40,776 bases of DNA from Candidatus Iainarchaeum sp. (GCA_016198125.1 JACQJG010000008.1:1-40776); one strand, 5' to 3'; positions 7,613 through 15,874 are shown, counted from the first letter of the stretch. Translations and numbers: made by a program. Notes: generated by a model from the sequence alone, not told the origin.

Positions 7613-10048
7613 TTATGCAAACGCGCCCAAACTGCTTTGCTTGCCCCCGTGCATTAAATCGGTTTCACTCAAACCGAATTCTGCAAGAATGTAAATGACT
7701 GCAGGAACAATCTGGTGCTGGATGTAATACTCTGCATCGTAGTTTCCTTCCCCAACAAATTCCTCGAGTTCGGCTTTCTCTGAAATGGTGGTTCCTTTTT
7801 TGGTTATGACATAGGCAACAACGCTTCCTGTTCCCATTTCTTTTCCCCGCGCCACAGCCTTTTTGGCGGCTGCAACGTGGGGGCCGATGGCGGCATACTT
7901 CCTCAGCGGCCTGCGTATTTGTTTCAAAATAGCCAGGTCTTTCACAGGAATGCGGCCTTTCTTGAGGTCATCAATGGTTTGGCGTACAAGGCGAATGGCT
8001 TTCTCAGGAGCGCCTTCAGACAGCACGTGCTCAAGCACGCCTTTCTGGGTTTTTTTTGCCAATGCGCACCAGTCTCTCCGAACGTATTCAAAGCCCACAA
8101 TAGTCAGGTTTTTTTGTGCGTCCATCAATGCATATTTTTTCTTTGCACCGCGTTCTCCTTGGTTTTTTTTTGTGACAAAAATGCCGCGCGCGTACACGCC
8201 CTTGAACTCCAGTTCCATTCTGCCTGGAAGTTTTTTATTGACACTTTCCACAAAAAGTTCCACGTCTTCCTTTTTTTGTTTGTTTGCGAGTAAAAATAGG
8301 CTGTCAGTGTCACTATAAAGCACGTGAAAGCCTGCTTCTTCCGCCCACGCAATGGTCTGCTTGATGTAATGCCGTGCAAACGCGGTTGTTGCCTGGGCCG
8401 CATCACGGGAGTACCAGCGAAAACGCGGGTATGCAAGCGTTCCATAAAAGGAGTTCAGCAAAATCTTTAACCCCTGGGCTTTGGCTTCCAATTCCTTTTG
8501 TTCTCCAGAACCTTTTACAGCTTTTTTTGCCGAGTCTTTGGCTTCCAGGCGCTCAGTCAAAATGCGGTCCAAAATGGAGGACATGAACCCGGTTTCTTTG
8601 GCGCAAAACCAGTGGTTGGTGGGCGCAAGGTTTTTTCCTGTTTTGCACTCAGAATGGGCGCAGTCCAATGTATCCCCGCTGATGTTGTGTGAAATCATAA
8701 TCGTAGGGTACATGGACCTGAAGTCAATGACTGCAATGTTTTCATGCAATCCTGGAAGAGGCTCCTTGACATACGCGGCTGTAATGGGATTCATTTGCCG
8801 GCTTTTCACGGTTTCCTCGGAAGGCGTTGAAGGAATGACATGGCCCTGGGCAAATGCCTCATTCATGAGAAGCGCTTCTACCAATTGCCCTGCAGAACTC
8901 CTGCTTACCTCAAAAAGGGTTTGCCTTGTAAGCCGGCACAGGGCAATGACCAAGTCCAGGTATTTTTCAGCCACGCGCAGGGTTACCATGGAATCATCCT
9001 GGTTGTACCGTGCAAGGTCTGCCAAGCCTTTGCCAGTTTCCCAGGTTTGGTTGATTTCGTTGAACCTGAACTTGAACTTTTTTTCATTGAAAAGCGATGC
9101 GGTCACAGATTCCAAGTCAAATTTAATGAGGTTTACCACCTGCAGGCGGTTCAACAACAAGAGCATTTGATAGCAGTCCAGGTGCTGCACTCCTGGAATG
9201 CGCGCGGACGCATGGAGCTGCCGTTTTTGCACTTTCACTTTTCCAAATCCAACATCAAAAGCAGTTCCAAGCACCTCGGCCCGCTTTTTAATGTAAGGCA
9301 GGTCAAACCGGTCTCCGTTGTAGGTCGCGACAATGTCCAGTTTGTGCGCGCGAATGGCATGGGCAAGACCTTCGATTATTTTGGCTTCGTCTTCCACCAC
9401 CTTCACAAAATCCACCTGCTCGAGTTCCTTACGCGTGCACCACACCCAGGCATTCCGTGGAACAGCCAGCGAGGCCATGATGATTGGGTTGTGCTCTGGA
9501 GAAGCCATTTTTCCAGGGGAAAACATTTCCAAATCCAACGCGCCCATGCGGGGCTCAGGCACGGGTTGTTGGGAGGCAGCAGGGGAAATGGAATGAATGG
9601 TTTGATCTGCATTCGCGTGCACGTGAATGCCTTGCATGGGCTTCAACCCGTTGTCAATAATGTACCGGCGCGCAAACGGAATGGTGTGTTCATACCTTTG
9701 GCGCACAAAATCAAAGCGCTTTACTTCGTCGCGCACGATCTTCAATTCAGGCACGTTGCGAAAGTACAATTTTATCAGCGGGCCTTCTTTTTTATGGACA
9801 ACCTCGGACTTTGAAATCCGGGTGCCTCCTGAAAAACGCTCTTCCAGGAGGCGTCTGGCAAGTTCTTTGGGTTTTAATTCCTTGTCCTGGCATGAAATGT
9901 AAAAGTATGGTTCAAATTTTGCTTCCGTAAAACGCTCAATTCCTTGTTCAGTGGACACGTACACGTGCAGTACGGTCTGCATGCCCATATGTTCAGCTTC
10001 CACATCCAAGAGCATGCCCTGAATGTTGCGTATACCAGAATTCATCAT
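7613..10048 (-). CDS. polB: DNA polymerase family B (replicative, with 3'-5' exonuclease)
   Basis: An archaeal B-family DNA polymerase of 811 residues, the normal length. Exonuclease motifs: Exo I D172/E174 (LDLEMF), Exo II around D246 (YNGDRFDLPY), Exo III Y348-D352 (YNQDDS). Polymerase motifs: A with D442 (DFRSMYPT), B with KILLNSFYG at about 528-536, and C with D580/D582 (YSDTDS). KKKYAL near 637-642 is the conserved thumb motif. The C-terminus QSSLGAF fits a PIP box for PCNA binding. All catalytic residues are present. A TATA-like element near 10068-10076 implies a leaderless mRNA beginning at the first of two tandem ATGs. No intein is seen. Confidence 0.97.
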   Translation of the reverse strand: MMNSGIRNIQGMLLDVEAEHMGMQTVLHVYVSTEQGIERFTEAKFEPYFYISCQDKELKPKELARRLLEERFSGGTRISKSEVVHKKEGPLIKLYFRNVPELKIVRDEVKRFDFVRQRYEHTIPFARRYIIDNGLKPMQGIHVHANADQTIHSISPAASQQPVPEPRMGALDLEMFSPGKMASPEHNPIIMASLAVPRNAWVWCTRKELEQVDFVKVVEDEAKIIEGLAHAIRAHKLDIVATYNGDRFDLPYIKKRAEVLGTAFDVGFGKVKVQKRQLHASARIPGVQHLDCYQMLLLLNRLQVVNLIKFDLESVTASLFNEKKFKFRFNEINQTWETGKGLADLARYNQDDSMVTLRVAEKYLDLVIALCRLTRQTLFEVSRSSAGQLVEALLMNEAFAQGHVIPSTPSEETVKSRQMNPITAAYVKEPLPGLHENIAVIDFRSMYPTIMISHNISGDTLDCAHSECKTGKNLAPTNHWFCAKETGFMSSILDRILTERLEAKDSAKKAVKGSGEQKELEAKAQGLKILLNSFYGTLAYPRFRWYSRDAAQATTAFARHYIKQTIAWAEEAGFHVLYSDTDSLFLLANKQKKEDVELFVESVNKKLPGRMELEFKGVYARGIFVTKKNQGERGAKKKYALMDAQKNLTIVGFEYVRRDWCALAKKTQKGVLEHVLSEGAPEKAIRLVRQTIDDLKKGRIPVKDLAILKQIRRPLRKYAAIGPHVAAAKKAVARGKEMGTGSVVAYVITKKGTTISEKAELEEFVGEGNYDAEYYIQHQIVPAVIYILAEFGLSETDLMHGGKQSSLGAFA

Positions 10049-10162
10049 TCATTGAATCCTTCCAAGGGTTTTTAACCCTTTTAGGGTTTTGCCCTTGCGC
10101 TTCCAGGGGCTTTTCAATAACCCTTAAAAACGCGTAATCTCTTTGTACATCCGTTTTCCGTT

Positions 10163-10690
10163 ATGCCTCCCCAAGAGCATTTGCGCAGGCGCCAGCCCCC
10201 CACCCAATCAGGAGGGCCGTCTGAATCGGTTGCAGAACCTGCCCGCATGACTGCCGGGCAGGGCCTGCTGTTTTCCATTAACCGGGACATTAAGGCATTG
10301 AATGCAAGCATTCTTGTCATTTCACAAAAAATAAAGTACCTGGTGCGCAACGAGAAGATTCTGGGCAGAAATCTTATAGTGCTGAACAAGCGCATACGCG
10401 AAATTCAAACCGAAGGTACTCAAGGGGATGGTGCAAGCGGCCAGGAAGCGGGGGAATTAAAGCAACGCGTTTCCGCGCTCGCCGAGCAGGTTAATGGACT
10501 GAGTCAATCGGTTTTCGCACTTGAAAACGAGTTCTCGCTCTTAAAAGAAAGCGTTCCCAAGGCCGAGCACTTGCAGGAAATGAAGTACGTAATAGACGCC
10601 TTAAACCCGTTGAATTTTATTACTGTTGAACAGGCCAAGCGCCTGGTGGAAGAGGAAATCCAAAAATCCCTGAAAAAGAAAACCACTTGA
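10163..10690 (+). CDS. Coiled-coil protein, hypothetical
   Basis: This 175-residue soluble protein has a Pro/Gln-rich N-terminus of about 30 residues, a first helical segment (about 36-80) and a heptad-patterned coiled coil (about 95-135: LKQRVSALAEQVNGLSQSV). A conserved-looking tail follows with EMKYVIDALNPLNFI and a final charged helix. The tail faintly recalls archaellum accessory proteins of the FlaC/D/E type, but that is too weak to assign. A TATA-like CCTTAAAAAC near 10124-10133 puts the transcript start just before the ATG. It is one of only two plus-strand genes between 5 and 39 kb and converges on the HerA-like gene with a 9-base gap, so it may form a set with it and the second coiled-coil gene at 12408. 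Confidence 0.75.
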   Translation: MPPQEHLRRRQPPTQSGGPSESVAEPARMTAGQGLLFSINRDIKALNASILVISQKIKYLVRNEKILGRNLIVLNKRIREIQTEGTQGDGASGQEAGELKQRVSALAEQVNGLSQSVFALENEFSLLKESVPKAEHLQEMKYVIDALNPLNFITVEQAKRLVEEEIQKSLKKKTT

Positions 10691-10699
10691 AAAATCCTC

Positions 10700-12316
10700 T
10701 TAAAACAATCTTTTTGCAGGGGTTTGAGGGGTGGGGGAATTTGGGGTGATTGGAACGCCCGGTTGAGGAAGGGGCGATTCAACAACGCTTTGGCTGAGGG
10801 TTTCACGTAATTCCAAGCGATAAGTCTTTCGTCCGGAAATCGTTACCCCACAGTCCTTTCCACTGATAATATTCAACCGCGTGTCCACTTTCTGAACAAG
10901 CTTAAAAGACAGGTCTATTTCATGGTCGGCTCCCAGCATAAACCCCACATCCGAGTTGTCAGTAGCATCCAGCAATTCAATGATTTCGCGTGTAAGCGTG
11001 CTGGACTTGCTCGCGCCCACCATGCGCGCAGCCTCTGGAATTACGAGGAATGTGCGCACCTTTCCTGAAACGCCTTGGCGCTTGTAATATTCCAGGAGCC
11101 CTTTTGTCAGGGAGTGAGTTACCATGAGCGCAGTACGTTCGTCCAAATTTTTTAGGGGAACAATGCTTGCGCGTCCAATGGACTTGAACCAGTTCTTTGA
11201 AATTTCATCCAGGTTGTTGTGGCCTCCAAAAAGTCCGGGATAGGACACGTCCAAAAGCGAAAGCATGCGTACAACCTTGTTCAAGTAGAATGCTGAAAAG
11301 TTGGGGGTTGCTTCCATGCGTTTCACAATGCCAACGAGTTCCTGGAGATTGGCAGCCTGGTTTTCTTTCAGCAAGGCCTCAATAAAGGTCTGAATTTCAA
11401 CTCCTCCAATGCCCAGGGCCTCTGTAAGCCCTTTTGGGTTTACCAAAGAAAGGTCTATTTTTAATTGGTCAGGGGCCGTGAATTCTTTGTATGGAAATCC
11501 AATGGGTTCAATGTCGATTCCCTGGCCTTGAAGGGTTGCCGTGTTCTTGGTCGGCGTACCCATGTGCGTGAACGTGTTGTCCCAGTCCAGTATCACGCAG
11601 GGAATGTTTGAAAGCAATGCGCCTTCTATGAGGACTTGAAAGGCATGCAACCGGTCTTCTTTTTTGCTACCCAAAACAAGAGAGCGTTTAAACAATTGAA
11701 TGGGTTCTTTTACCAACGCATGGTCCTGCGTGAGGCCCAACATGATTTCAGTTGCACTGGAAATGTTTGACCCTTGGGGCTGGACTTGTACGCTTTCTCC
11801 AAGGCCTTGCATGTTGATTCCAGTGGGGGAAGACGTTGCAAGCGCGGCCACGCTCAAGGGGTGGGAAAAAAATGCAAACCGGACAGCTTCAGGCACGTCA
11901 CTCAGTACAGACAATTCCACATCATAGGCCTTGCTTACCTCGCGCAGCAATCTAGCCCCAACTTCCATGTTCTTCCATGCTTTTTCAAATGCGTCCAGCA
12001 CTCCCTGTTCTTCCCATTCCACATACGATGGGCTTGAGCCCACTACAAGAAAACGCATGGTTTCATTCTTCTGGTGTTTCACGAGCACGATGACATCACG
12101 GGGGAGCGTTTCAATAAACGCGTTCAAATCCGCTTTGGAGTAAAAGACTTTGTACACTTCCATAACCGCGCCTTTTGGAATATTATTGTCCATTTCATAG
12201 GCCAGCATGAGCAAAGCCTTTTCAGGATTCGAGTACAACTCAATAGGAGTACCTTGTACGCTGCCCTGGAAAACCCTGGACCAAGGACCTTCGCTTATTT
12301 TGAACAATTCCACCAT
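10700..12316 (-). CDS. HerA-like ATPase homologue with degenerate P-loop
   Basis: This 538-residue protein has the outline of archaeal HerA/FtsK-type ATPases but not the catalytic sequence. An N-terminal alpha/beta domain (1-180) precedes the core. The Walker A position (about 213-223) reads VLGSKKEDRLH instead of GxxGxGKS/T. The next strand, SNIPCVILDWDN, matches the HerA pattern. The Walker B position (about 423-429) reads FLVIPEA, with Pro-Glu-Ala where Asp-Glu-Ala is usual. The C-terminus is a proline-rich tail. From memory, a family with the same decayed P-loop occurs in other DPANN archaea; I could not check this. It probably works as a structural or regulatory partner rather than a motor. 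Flanked by coiled-coil genes; promoter TATA near 12347-12355. Confidence 0.75.
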   Translation of the reverse strand: MVELFKISEGPWSRVFQGSVQGTPIELYSNPEKALLMLAYEMDNNIPKGAVMEVYKVFYSKADLNAFIETLPRDVIVLVKHQKNETMRFLVVGSSPSYVEWEEQGVLDAFEKAWKNMEVGARLLREVSKAYDVELSVLSDVPEAVRFAFFSHPLSVAALATSSPTGINMQGLGESVQVQPQGSNISSATEIMLGLTQDHALVKEPIQLFKRSLVLGSKKEDRLHAFQVLIEGALLSNIPCVILDWDNTFTHMGTPTKNTATLQGQGIDIEPIGFPYKEFTAPDQLKIDLSLVNPKGLTEALGIGGVEIQTFIEALLKENQAANLQELVGIVKRMEATPNFSAFYLNKVVRMLSLLDVSYPGLFGGHNNLDEISKNWFKSIGRASIVPLKNLDERTALMVTHSLTKGLLEYYKRQGVSGKVRTFLVIPEAARMVGASKSSTLTREIIELLDATDNSDVGFMLGADHEIDLSFKLVQKVDTRLNIISGKDCGVTISGRKTYRLELRETLSQSVVESPLPQPGVPITPNSPTPQTPAKRLF

Positions 12317-12407
12317 GCGTGTGCACCCAAAAAGTCAGGCAATGCCTTTAAATTCCCGAAAGCTTTAGAATATAGGGTCTTTCAAATAAAAACCTTGGGC
12401 GAACACC
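12317..12407. promoter_or_regulatory. Divergent promoter region
   Basis: A 91-base gap separates the divergent HerA-like and coiled-coil genes. ATTTAAAGG on the minus strand (12347-12355) and TTTAGAATATAGG on the plus strand (about 12364-12376) are TATA-like elements with spacing that suits starts near 12325 and 12395. Both genes could therefore be regulated together from this gap. Confidence 0.55.
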
Positions 12408-13019
12408 ATGGCCAGCGAGGAAGTAATACTGTCCACCATTCAACGCATGAAAGCCTCCGGCATACCTGATTCCATCATTTCTTCAACCCTGGACGAGTTA
12501 GGGGTTTCGCCTGAACAGGTTCAAAAATACCTTCAACAGGCTCCTATCGGGGGTGTTTCTCAAAAAACCGCGGGAGAGAGTGAAGACTCCGCTGGACAGG
12601 GCACGGCCATTCCGGGCCTTGAAGAGGGCGTGGAAGGCGAGTCCGAAAACCCCCTGGAAGGCCTGGAAGAAGAAGCCCATGAACGCATTGCCAGTGCCAC
12701 CGCAGAAAAAGTCAAGGAACACCTGGACGCACACCAGGAACAAGCCGAGTACAATCAAACAGTGGTTCATTCTTCATTGGAAGAACAAAAACTCCTTATC
12801 GCGCAGTTGCACGAACTCGTGAACCAACTGCATGAAAAATTCGATGCTACAAACCTGCAAAGCGTTACCAATCAAGTCAACGCATTGCAGAAAAAAACCG
12901 ATGCATTGTATCAAATGCAGTCTGAAACCAAGGCCCTCATGCAGGCCCTGCAAAGCCTCATGCAAAAAATACTTGAAACCACCCAACAGCTTGCATTCGA
13001 ATCCAGGAAAGGAAAATAA
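12408..13019 (+). CDS. Coiled-coil protein with small N-terminal helical domain, hypothetical
   Basis: This 203-residue protein has three parts. A small three-helix N-terminal domain (about 1-45) has two similar phrases, TIQRMKASGIPDSIISSTLDELG followed by SPEQVQKYLQ, reminiscent of UBA- or HTH-like folds. A Gly/Glu-rich acidic linker spans about 46-90. A long coiled coil (about 90-198) has regular heptads, for example LLIAQLHELVNQLHEKF and VNALQKKTDAL. No membrane segment. It is divergent from the HerA-like gene and convergent with the small-membrane-protein operon, ending four bases from its last gene. It resembles a scaffold protein; the function is unknown. Confidence 0.75.
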   Translation: MASEEVILSTIQRMKASGIPDSIISSTLDELGVSPEQVQKYLQQAPIGGVSQKTAGESEDSAGQGTAIPGLEEGVEGESENPLEGLEEEAHERIASATAEKVKEHLDAHQEQAEYNQTVVHSSLEEQKLLIAQLHELVNQLHEKFDATNLQSVTNQVNALQKKTDALYQMQSETKALMQALQSLMQKILETTQQLAFESRKGK

Positions 13020-13023
13020 ACCG

Positions 13024-13434
13024 TTACTTGATTCCAAAAAACTTTTTGAACAATTCAATGAAATTCTTTGCCCCCTGGCCTGATTTTTCACGCAAGTGCG
13101 GGGTGCGCCACTTGTAGTTTTCCAGTTCATTAATGTTCTTGTACGGCGCCGGGAACAGGGCTTCTCCTGTTTTTTTTCCTGCTTCCTCGGCAAACAGTCC
13201 AAACACCCCTTTGGGGTAAGGCCCTTGGGCTTTTTCCATGGCATCAAAATCTTCTTGAGCGCCTTTGGAAATTTTATCCGCAAAACGCCCATATCCTTGC
13301 GAAGCAACCTGGCCTGAACGTGCGATCAACGCAACGATCACTATAATGCCCAAGATAACAGCCCAAAAGATTTGATTGGTTTGGATGAGGGCCAGTGCAA
13401 CGATCATGAGGAGCAAGACCCAGGACGCGCGCAT
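13024..13434 (-). CDS. Small membrane protein with C-terminal cytoplasmic domain
   Basis: This 136-residue protein has two adjacent hydrophobic segments (about 4-19 and 22-38) and then a polar, aromatic-rich domain of about 95 residues without further membrane spans (AEEAGKKTGEALFP, KNFIELFKKFFGIK). Its ATG overlaps the previous gene's stop (TGATG), so the two are translated together. It is the last gene of the small-membrane-protein group at 13.0-14.9 kb, and the only member with a substantial soluble domain. No family recognised. Confidence 0.7.
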   Translation of the reverse strand: MRASWVLLLMIVALALIQTNQIFWAVILGIIVIVALIARSGQVASQGYGRFADKISKGAQEDFDAMEKAQGPYPKGVFGLFAEEAGKKTGEALFPAPYKNINELENYKWRTPHLREKSGQGAKNFIELFKKFFGIK

Positions 13435-13790
13435 CAGTGCATGCCCCCCACAAACCCTCCACCCCCGCCCCCATACGGGTCCATTCCTCCCAATCCTGCC
13501 ATGAGTTCTGGAGGCAAACCCCCACCAGCAGGAGGCTCTGGTTCGGTTTTGATTCCAATGGCCAGTGCAAGAATGACCATGCCAAACACGATGAATGGAA
13601 AGTAATCTGAGAACGCAGGGCCTTTAACCGCATACAATACTCCGGTTGCAAGCAGGAGCAGCAAAATGCCGCTGAGCGAGCGCAGGGTCAAAAACATTAT
13701 ACCTAAAACGCCCAACACCAGCCAGGTTTCATTGAATTGAACGGCAAACGCAAGCACTACCACTGAAACCAAAAACGTGAACGTGTCCAT
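13434..13790 (-). CDS. Small multi-pass membrane protein with Gly-rich tail
   Basis: This 118-residue protein has about four hydrophobic segments between 5 and 80 and a short C-terminal tail extremely rich in glycine, proline and methionine (PEPPAGGGLPPELM, then a run of six glycines). The start is 15 bases after the preceding stop, with a GAGGAAG Shine-Dalgarno-like stretch in the gap. It overlaps the next gene by one base. It forms an operon with the genes on either side. No family recognised. Confidence 0.7.
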   Translation of the reverse strand: MDTFTFLVSVVVLAFAVQFNETWLVLGVLGIMFLTLRSLSGILLLLLATGVLYAVKGPAFSDYFPFIVFGMVILALAIGIKTEPEPPAGGGLPPELMAGLGGMDPYGGGGGGFVGGMH

Positions 13791-13805
13791 GTGCGCTTCC
13801 TCTCA

Positions 13806-14060
13806 TCATTTTACTTCTTTGAATACATTGACCTTGGCAAAAATCTCTTTTCCAAACGTGGCCAAAAAGAACAGCGCAACGCCAAACCAAAGGAGTTCAG
13901 GGTGATTGTACACGGTAAGGAAGACAATGACAATGGCAAACAAGATGGCCATGCGCGCGTTCCCCATGCTTCCCTTGGCCCAACTGTACACCCAGATTAA
14001 TACGAACAGCGTGAGCGCAATGCGAATGTCATTCCAAAGCGTCTGCAATAGGATGTCCAT
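13806..14060 (-). CDS. Very small membrane protein (84 aa)
   Basis: An 84-residue protein with three hydrophobic segments (about 12-28, 36-52 and 55-70) separated by short loops, and a lysine-rich C-terminus. It is the first gene of a three-gene operon: minus-strand GTTTTAACAG (14081-14090) is centred about 26 bases upstream of the ATG, so the mRNA should be leaderless. No family recognised; the pattern of TM pairs and length resembles its four neighbours more than any known protein. Confidence 0.65.
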   Translation of the reverse strand: MDILLQTLWNDIRIALTLFVLIWVYSWAKGSMGNARMAILFAIVIVFLTVYNHPELLWFGVALFFLATFGKEIFAKVNVFKEVK

Positions 14061-14131
14061 GCAATAAACCTTCCACTACACTGTTAAAACAGGAAACCCC
14101 TATTTAAGCCTACACGGGTTTCAATCCGCCC

Positions 14132-14458
14132 TTAATGCCCATGCGGCCGGAAGAACTGCCCCGCGCCAAACACAATAATGCTTCCCAGTCCCACGCCCAA
14201 TGCAGTGATAAGCAGCCACACGGAAAACGAAAGCGTGGAATACTTTAACACCAAAAAGTACACCAATACCACGGTAAAAAGAATGCTTAATGCCCCAGGC
14301 CCTACAAACCCGCGTACAAGCATGTAAACCGTGAAAATAAGGAATATTTTAATGAGCAGGTCTGCTTGTGGCACTAGCGCAACCACCAGCCAGGGCAACA
14401 CTAAGATAAGGGCAAATGCAATGCCGACAATCAACAGCAGGTTTCCTTTTTCATTCAT
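14132..14458 (-). CDS. Small four-TM membrane protein
   Basis: About 108 residues with four hydrophobic segments (near 6-29, 33-46, 52-70 and 78-100) and almost no soluble part, ending in FRPHGH. A GTG at 14467 is in frame, but AAGGTGA lies just upstream of the ATG at 14458, which I take as the start. It is co-transcribed with the 137-codon reading frame upstream; only a few bases separate them. No family recognised. Second of the five small membrane proteins in transcription order. Confidence 0.65.
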   Translation of the reverse strand: MNEKGNLLLIVGIAFALILVLPWLVVALVPQADLLIKIFLIFTVYMLVRGFVGPGALSILFTVVLVYFLVLKYSTLSFSVWLLITALGVGLGSIIVFGAGQFFRPHGH

Positions 14459-14468
14459 GGCTTTCACC

Positions 14469-14870
14469 TTACCGTCCCCGCGGAGGATGGCGTATAAAAC
14501 GCTGCTGGGCCTGGTGGAGCATGTGCTGGCGCTCCTTCAACTCCATGGAATGCGCGCCCTCTTCTTCTTCCATTCCTGGAGCAGGCTGGCGCTGAAACGC
14601 CCCGGTAAAAAACAAGTCAACTAAAATGCCCCCAAACCCGAACATCAGCAGAATGTACAATCCATAAATGGGCAAAAACAACCGCCACAAGTCAAACAAC
14701 AAAAAGTATGCAAAGAGCGCCATGACAATGAGTTTGAGGTTCGGATTCTCAATGTGGTTGTTCACAAAACTGATGATGGTGAGCAGTACAAAAATCTTCA
14801 AAATAAGGTTTACGTCCGAGAGAAAATCCCAAAGCCCCAATAAAACGGTGAACGCATTCCATGCAAGCAT
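14469..14870 (-). CDS. Small membrane protein with charged C-terminal tail
   Basis: A protein of 133 residues with three to four hydrophobic segments before about residue 95, followed by a charged, Gln/His/Arg-rich tail (MEEEEGAHSMELKERQ...). An upstream in-frame ATG exists at 14882, but the TATA box at 14893-14900 (TATTTAAA on the minus strand) is only 14 bases from it; the ATG at 14870 falls exactly where a leaderless transcript would begin, so I use that. First gene of its operon. No family recognised. Confidence 0.65.
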   Translation of the reverse strand: MLAWNAFTVLLGLWDFLSDVNLILKIFVLLTIISFVNNHIENPNLKLIVMALFAYFLLFDLWRLFLPIYGLYILLMFGFGGILVDLFFTGAFQRQPAPGMEEEEGAHSMELKERQHMLHQAQQRFIRHPPRGR

Positions 14871-14892
14871 GAGTGTATGCATGCATTTCCCC

Positions 14893-14900
14893 TTTAAATA
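14893..14900 (-). promoter_or_regulatory. TATA box of the small-membrane-protein operon
   Basis: TATTTAAA on the minus strand, centred 26-27 bases upstream of the ATG at 14870. It decides the start of that gene and implies a leaderless mRNA. The rest of the 14871-14998 gap shows only an A-rich run and no gene. Confidence 0.6.
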
Positions 14901-14998
14901 GGTTTATCGGGTTTTGCAACGATCCTGCAAAAAATAAAAAGAAAAAGGCGCTTGGAAGTCCAGCAGGTGTAGTTAAGAATTCTCCCCTCTAAATACGT

Positions 14999-15256
14999 TT
15001 ATTCGAATGGCCGGCTGAAGACGTGGTCCCGATGGTCCAGGTAAACAAAAGTCACATGGTCGGCGGTAAACCGGTAAATGACCCTGTACTTTCCAATGCG
15101 TTCTGAGAAGTAGTTTTGCATGGGGGCGTTCAAGGGTTTTCCAAGTTCTGGTCGTCCCATTATTTTTTCCATTCTTTTGAGAACCATTCCGCTGGTAGAC
15201 TGGTCCAGTTTTTTCAGCTGCTTGTCAAAAGTCGGCTTGGTTGAAAAGGACCGCAT
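14999..15256 (-). CDS. RelE/ParE-superfamily toxin
   Basis: This 85-residue protein fits the RelE/ParE toxin fold: an N-terminal strand (FSTKPTFDKQLKKL), two helices, then GKYRVIYRF and TFVYLDHRDHVF, the beta strands that carry the basic catalytic residues in RelE-type mRNA interferases. Several of those residues (R, Y, H, R) are present. Its ATG follows the antitoxin stop directly (TGAATG), so translation is coupled. Whether it cleaves ribosome-bound mRNA as RelE does, or acts otherwise as ParE does, cannot be told from sequence. Confidence 0.85.
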   Translation of the reverse strand: MRSFSTKPTFDKQLKKLDQSTSGMVLKRMEKIMGRPELGKPLNAPMQNYFSERIGKYRVIYRFTADHVTFVYLDHRDHVFSRPFE

Positions 15257-15448
15257 TCAAACGCCCATTTCCTTTGCATAGGCTTTCAGGTTTTTGTGCA
15301 TGCGGGTTGGTTCCTGCAGGGCCTTCCAGAACTCTGGTTTTGAAAACAGTTCCAAGTCTTCAAGGTATGTTTCCAGTTCGCCTTTCAAGCGTCTGGCCTC
15401 GTTTTGCATGGCCACCATTGTTTTGGAGTACATGTTTTGCTTTGGCAT
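15257..15448 (-). CDS. Antitoxin of the RelE-like toxin
   Basis: A 63-residue, highly charged, helical protein encoded directly upstream of the RelE-like toxin with no gap. The size, position and helical character (EARRLKGELETYLEDLELF) fit an antitoxin that wraps the toxin; it has no obvious DNA-binding domain of the ribbon-helix-helix type, so autoregulation is uncertain. A TATA box (GTTTAAAT on the minus strand, 15471-15478) lies about 26 bases before the ATG, so the operon mRNA is probably leaderless. Confidence 0.75.
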   Translation of the reverse strand: MPKQNMYSKTMVAMQNEARRLKGELETYLEDLELFSKPEFWKALQEPTRMHKNLKAYAKEMGV

Positions 15449-15499
15449 ATGCTATATCCTTTGTCCAAGAATTTAAACGTTTTGGAGCCTTTCAGGAGC

Positions 15500-15874
15500 T
15501 CACGCCTCAATCATCTTGCTCATGTCCACTTTGCGCAGTTCAATGATTAATTCCCCATCGGCCTTGCCTTTCAGGAGTTGCCCGCTGACCCCTGTGAAAC
15601 CCGTGCGGGAAGCGAGTACGCGTACATTTACAACAAACTCTCCTTGCGCGCGCTGAATCTTTCCATGCATGGCATTCAATTCGCACGCATCCTTGAAATA
15701 GTTTGTTTCCACTCTTCCATTGGGCGCATGGGAAACAAGCTGAAATTCTTTTAACCGCCCGGACGCATTTTCAACAAACGCATACGTTATGCGCTGCTCG
15801 CTTACAAGCTTGCGCAATTCCTCCAGCACATCCGCGTTGTCGGTTAACTTTAAAATGAACGTGTTGCCTGCCAT
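15500..15874 (-). CDS. PPC/DUF296-domain protein
   Basis: About 124 residues forming one PPC (plants and prokaryotes conserved, DUF296) domain, the fold found in AT-hook DNA-binding proteins of plants and in many prokaryotic proteins of unclear role. The start has FILKLTDNADVLEELRKL and the end GVSGQLLKGKADGELIIELR, which match the first strand/helix and the last strands of the fold. The HxH metal-binding set of some bacterial members is absent. The longer open frame starts at 16006, but GGTGG before the ATG at 15874 and the domain boundary favour the shorter form. It probably forms trimers, as the family does. Confidence 0.75.
   Translation of the reverse strand: MAGNTFILKLTDNADVLEELRKLVSEQRITYAFVENASGRLKEFQLVSHAPNGRVETNYFKDACELNAMHGKIQRAQGEFVVNVRVLASRTGFTGVSGQLLKGKADGELIIELRKVDMSKMIEA

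Noticed and set aside
8840-9814. Plus-strand open frame of 324 codons
   Set aside because: It lies entirely antisense to DNA polymerase B, whose motifs are intact; its composition is that of a shadow frame.
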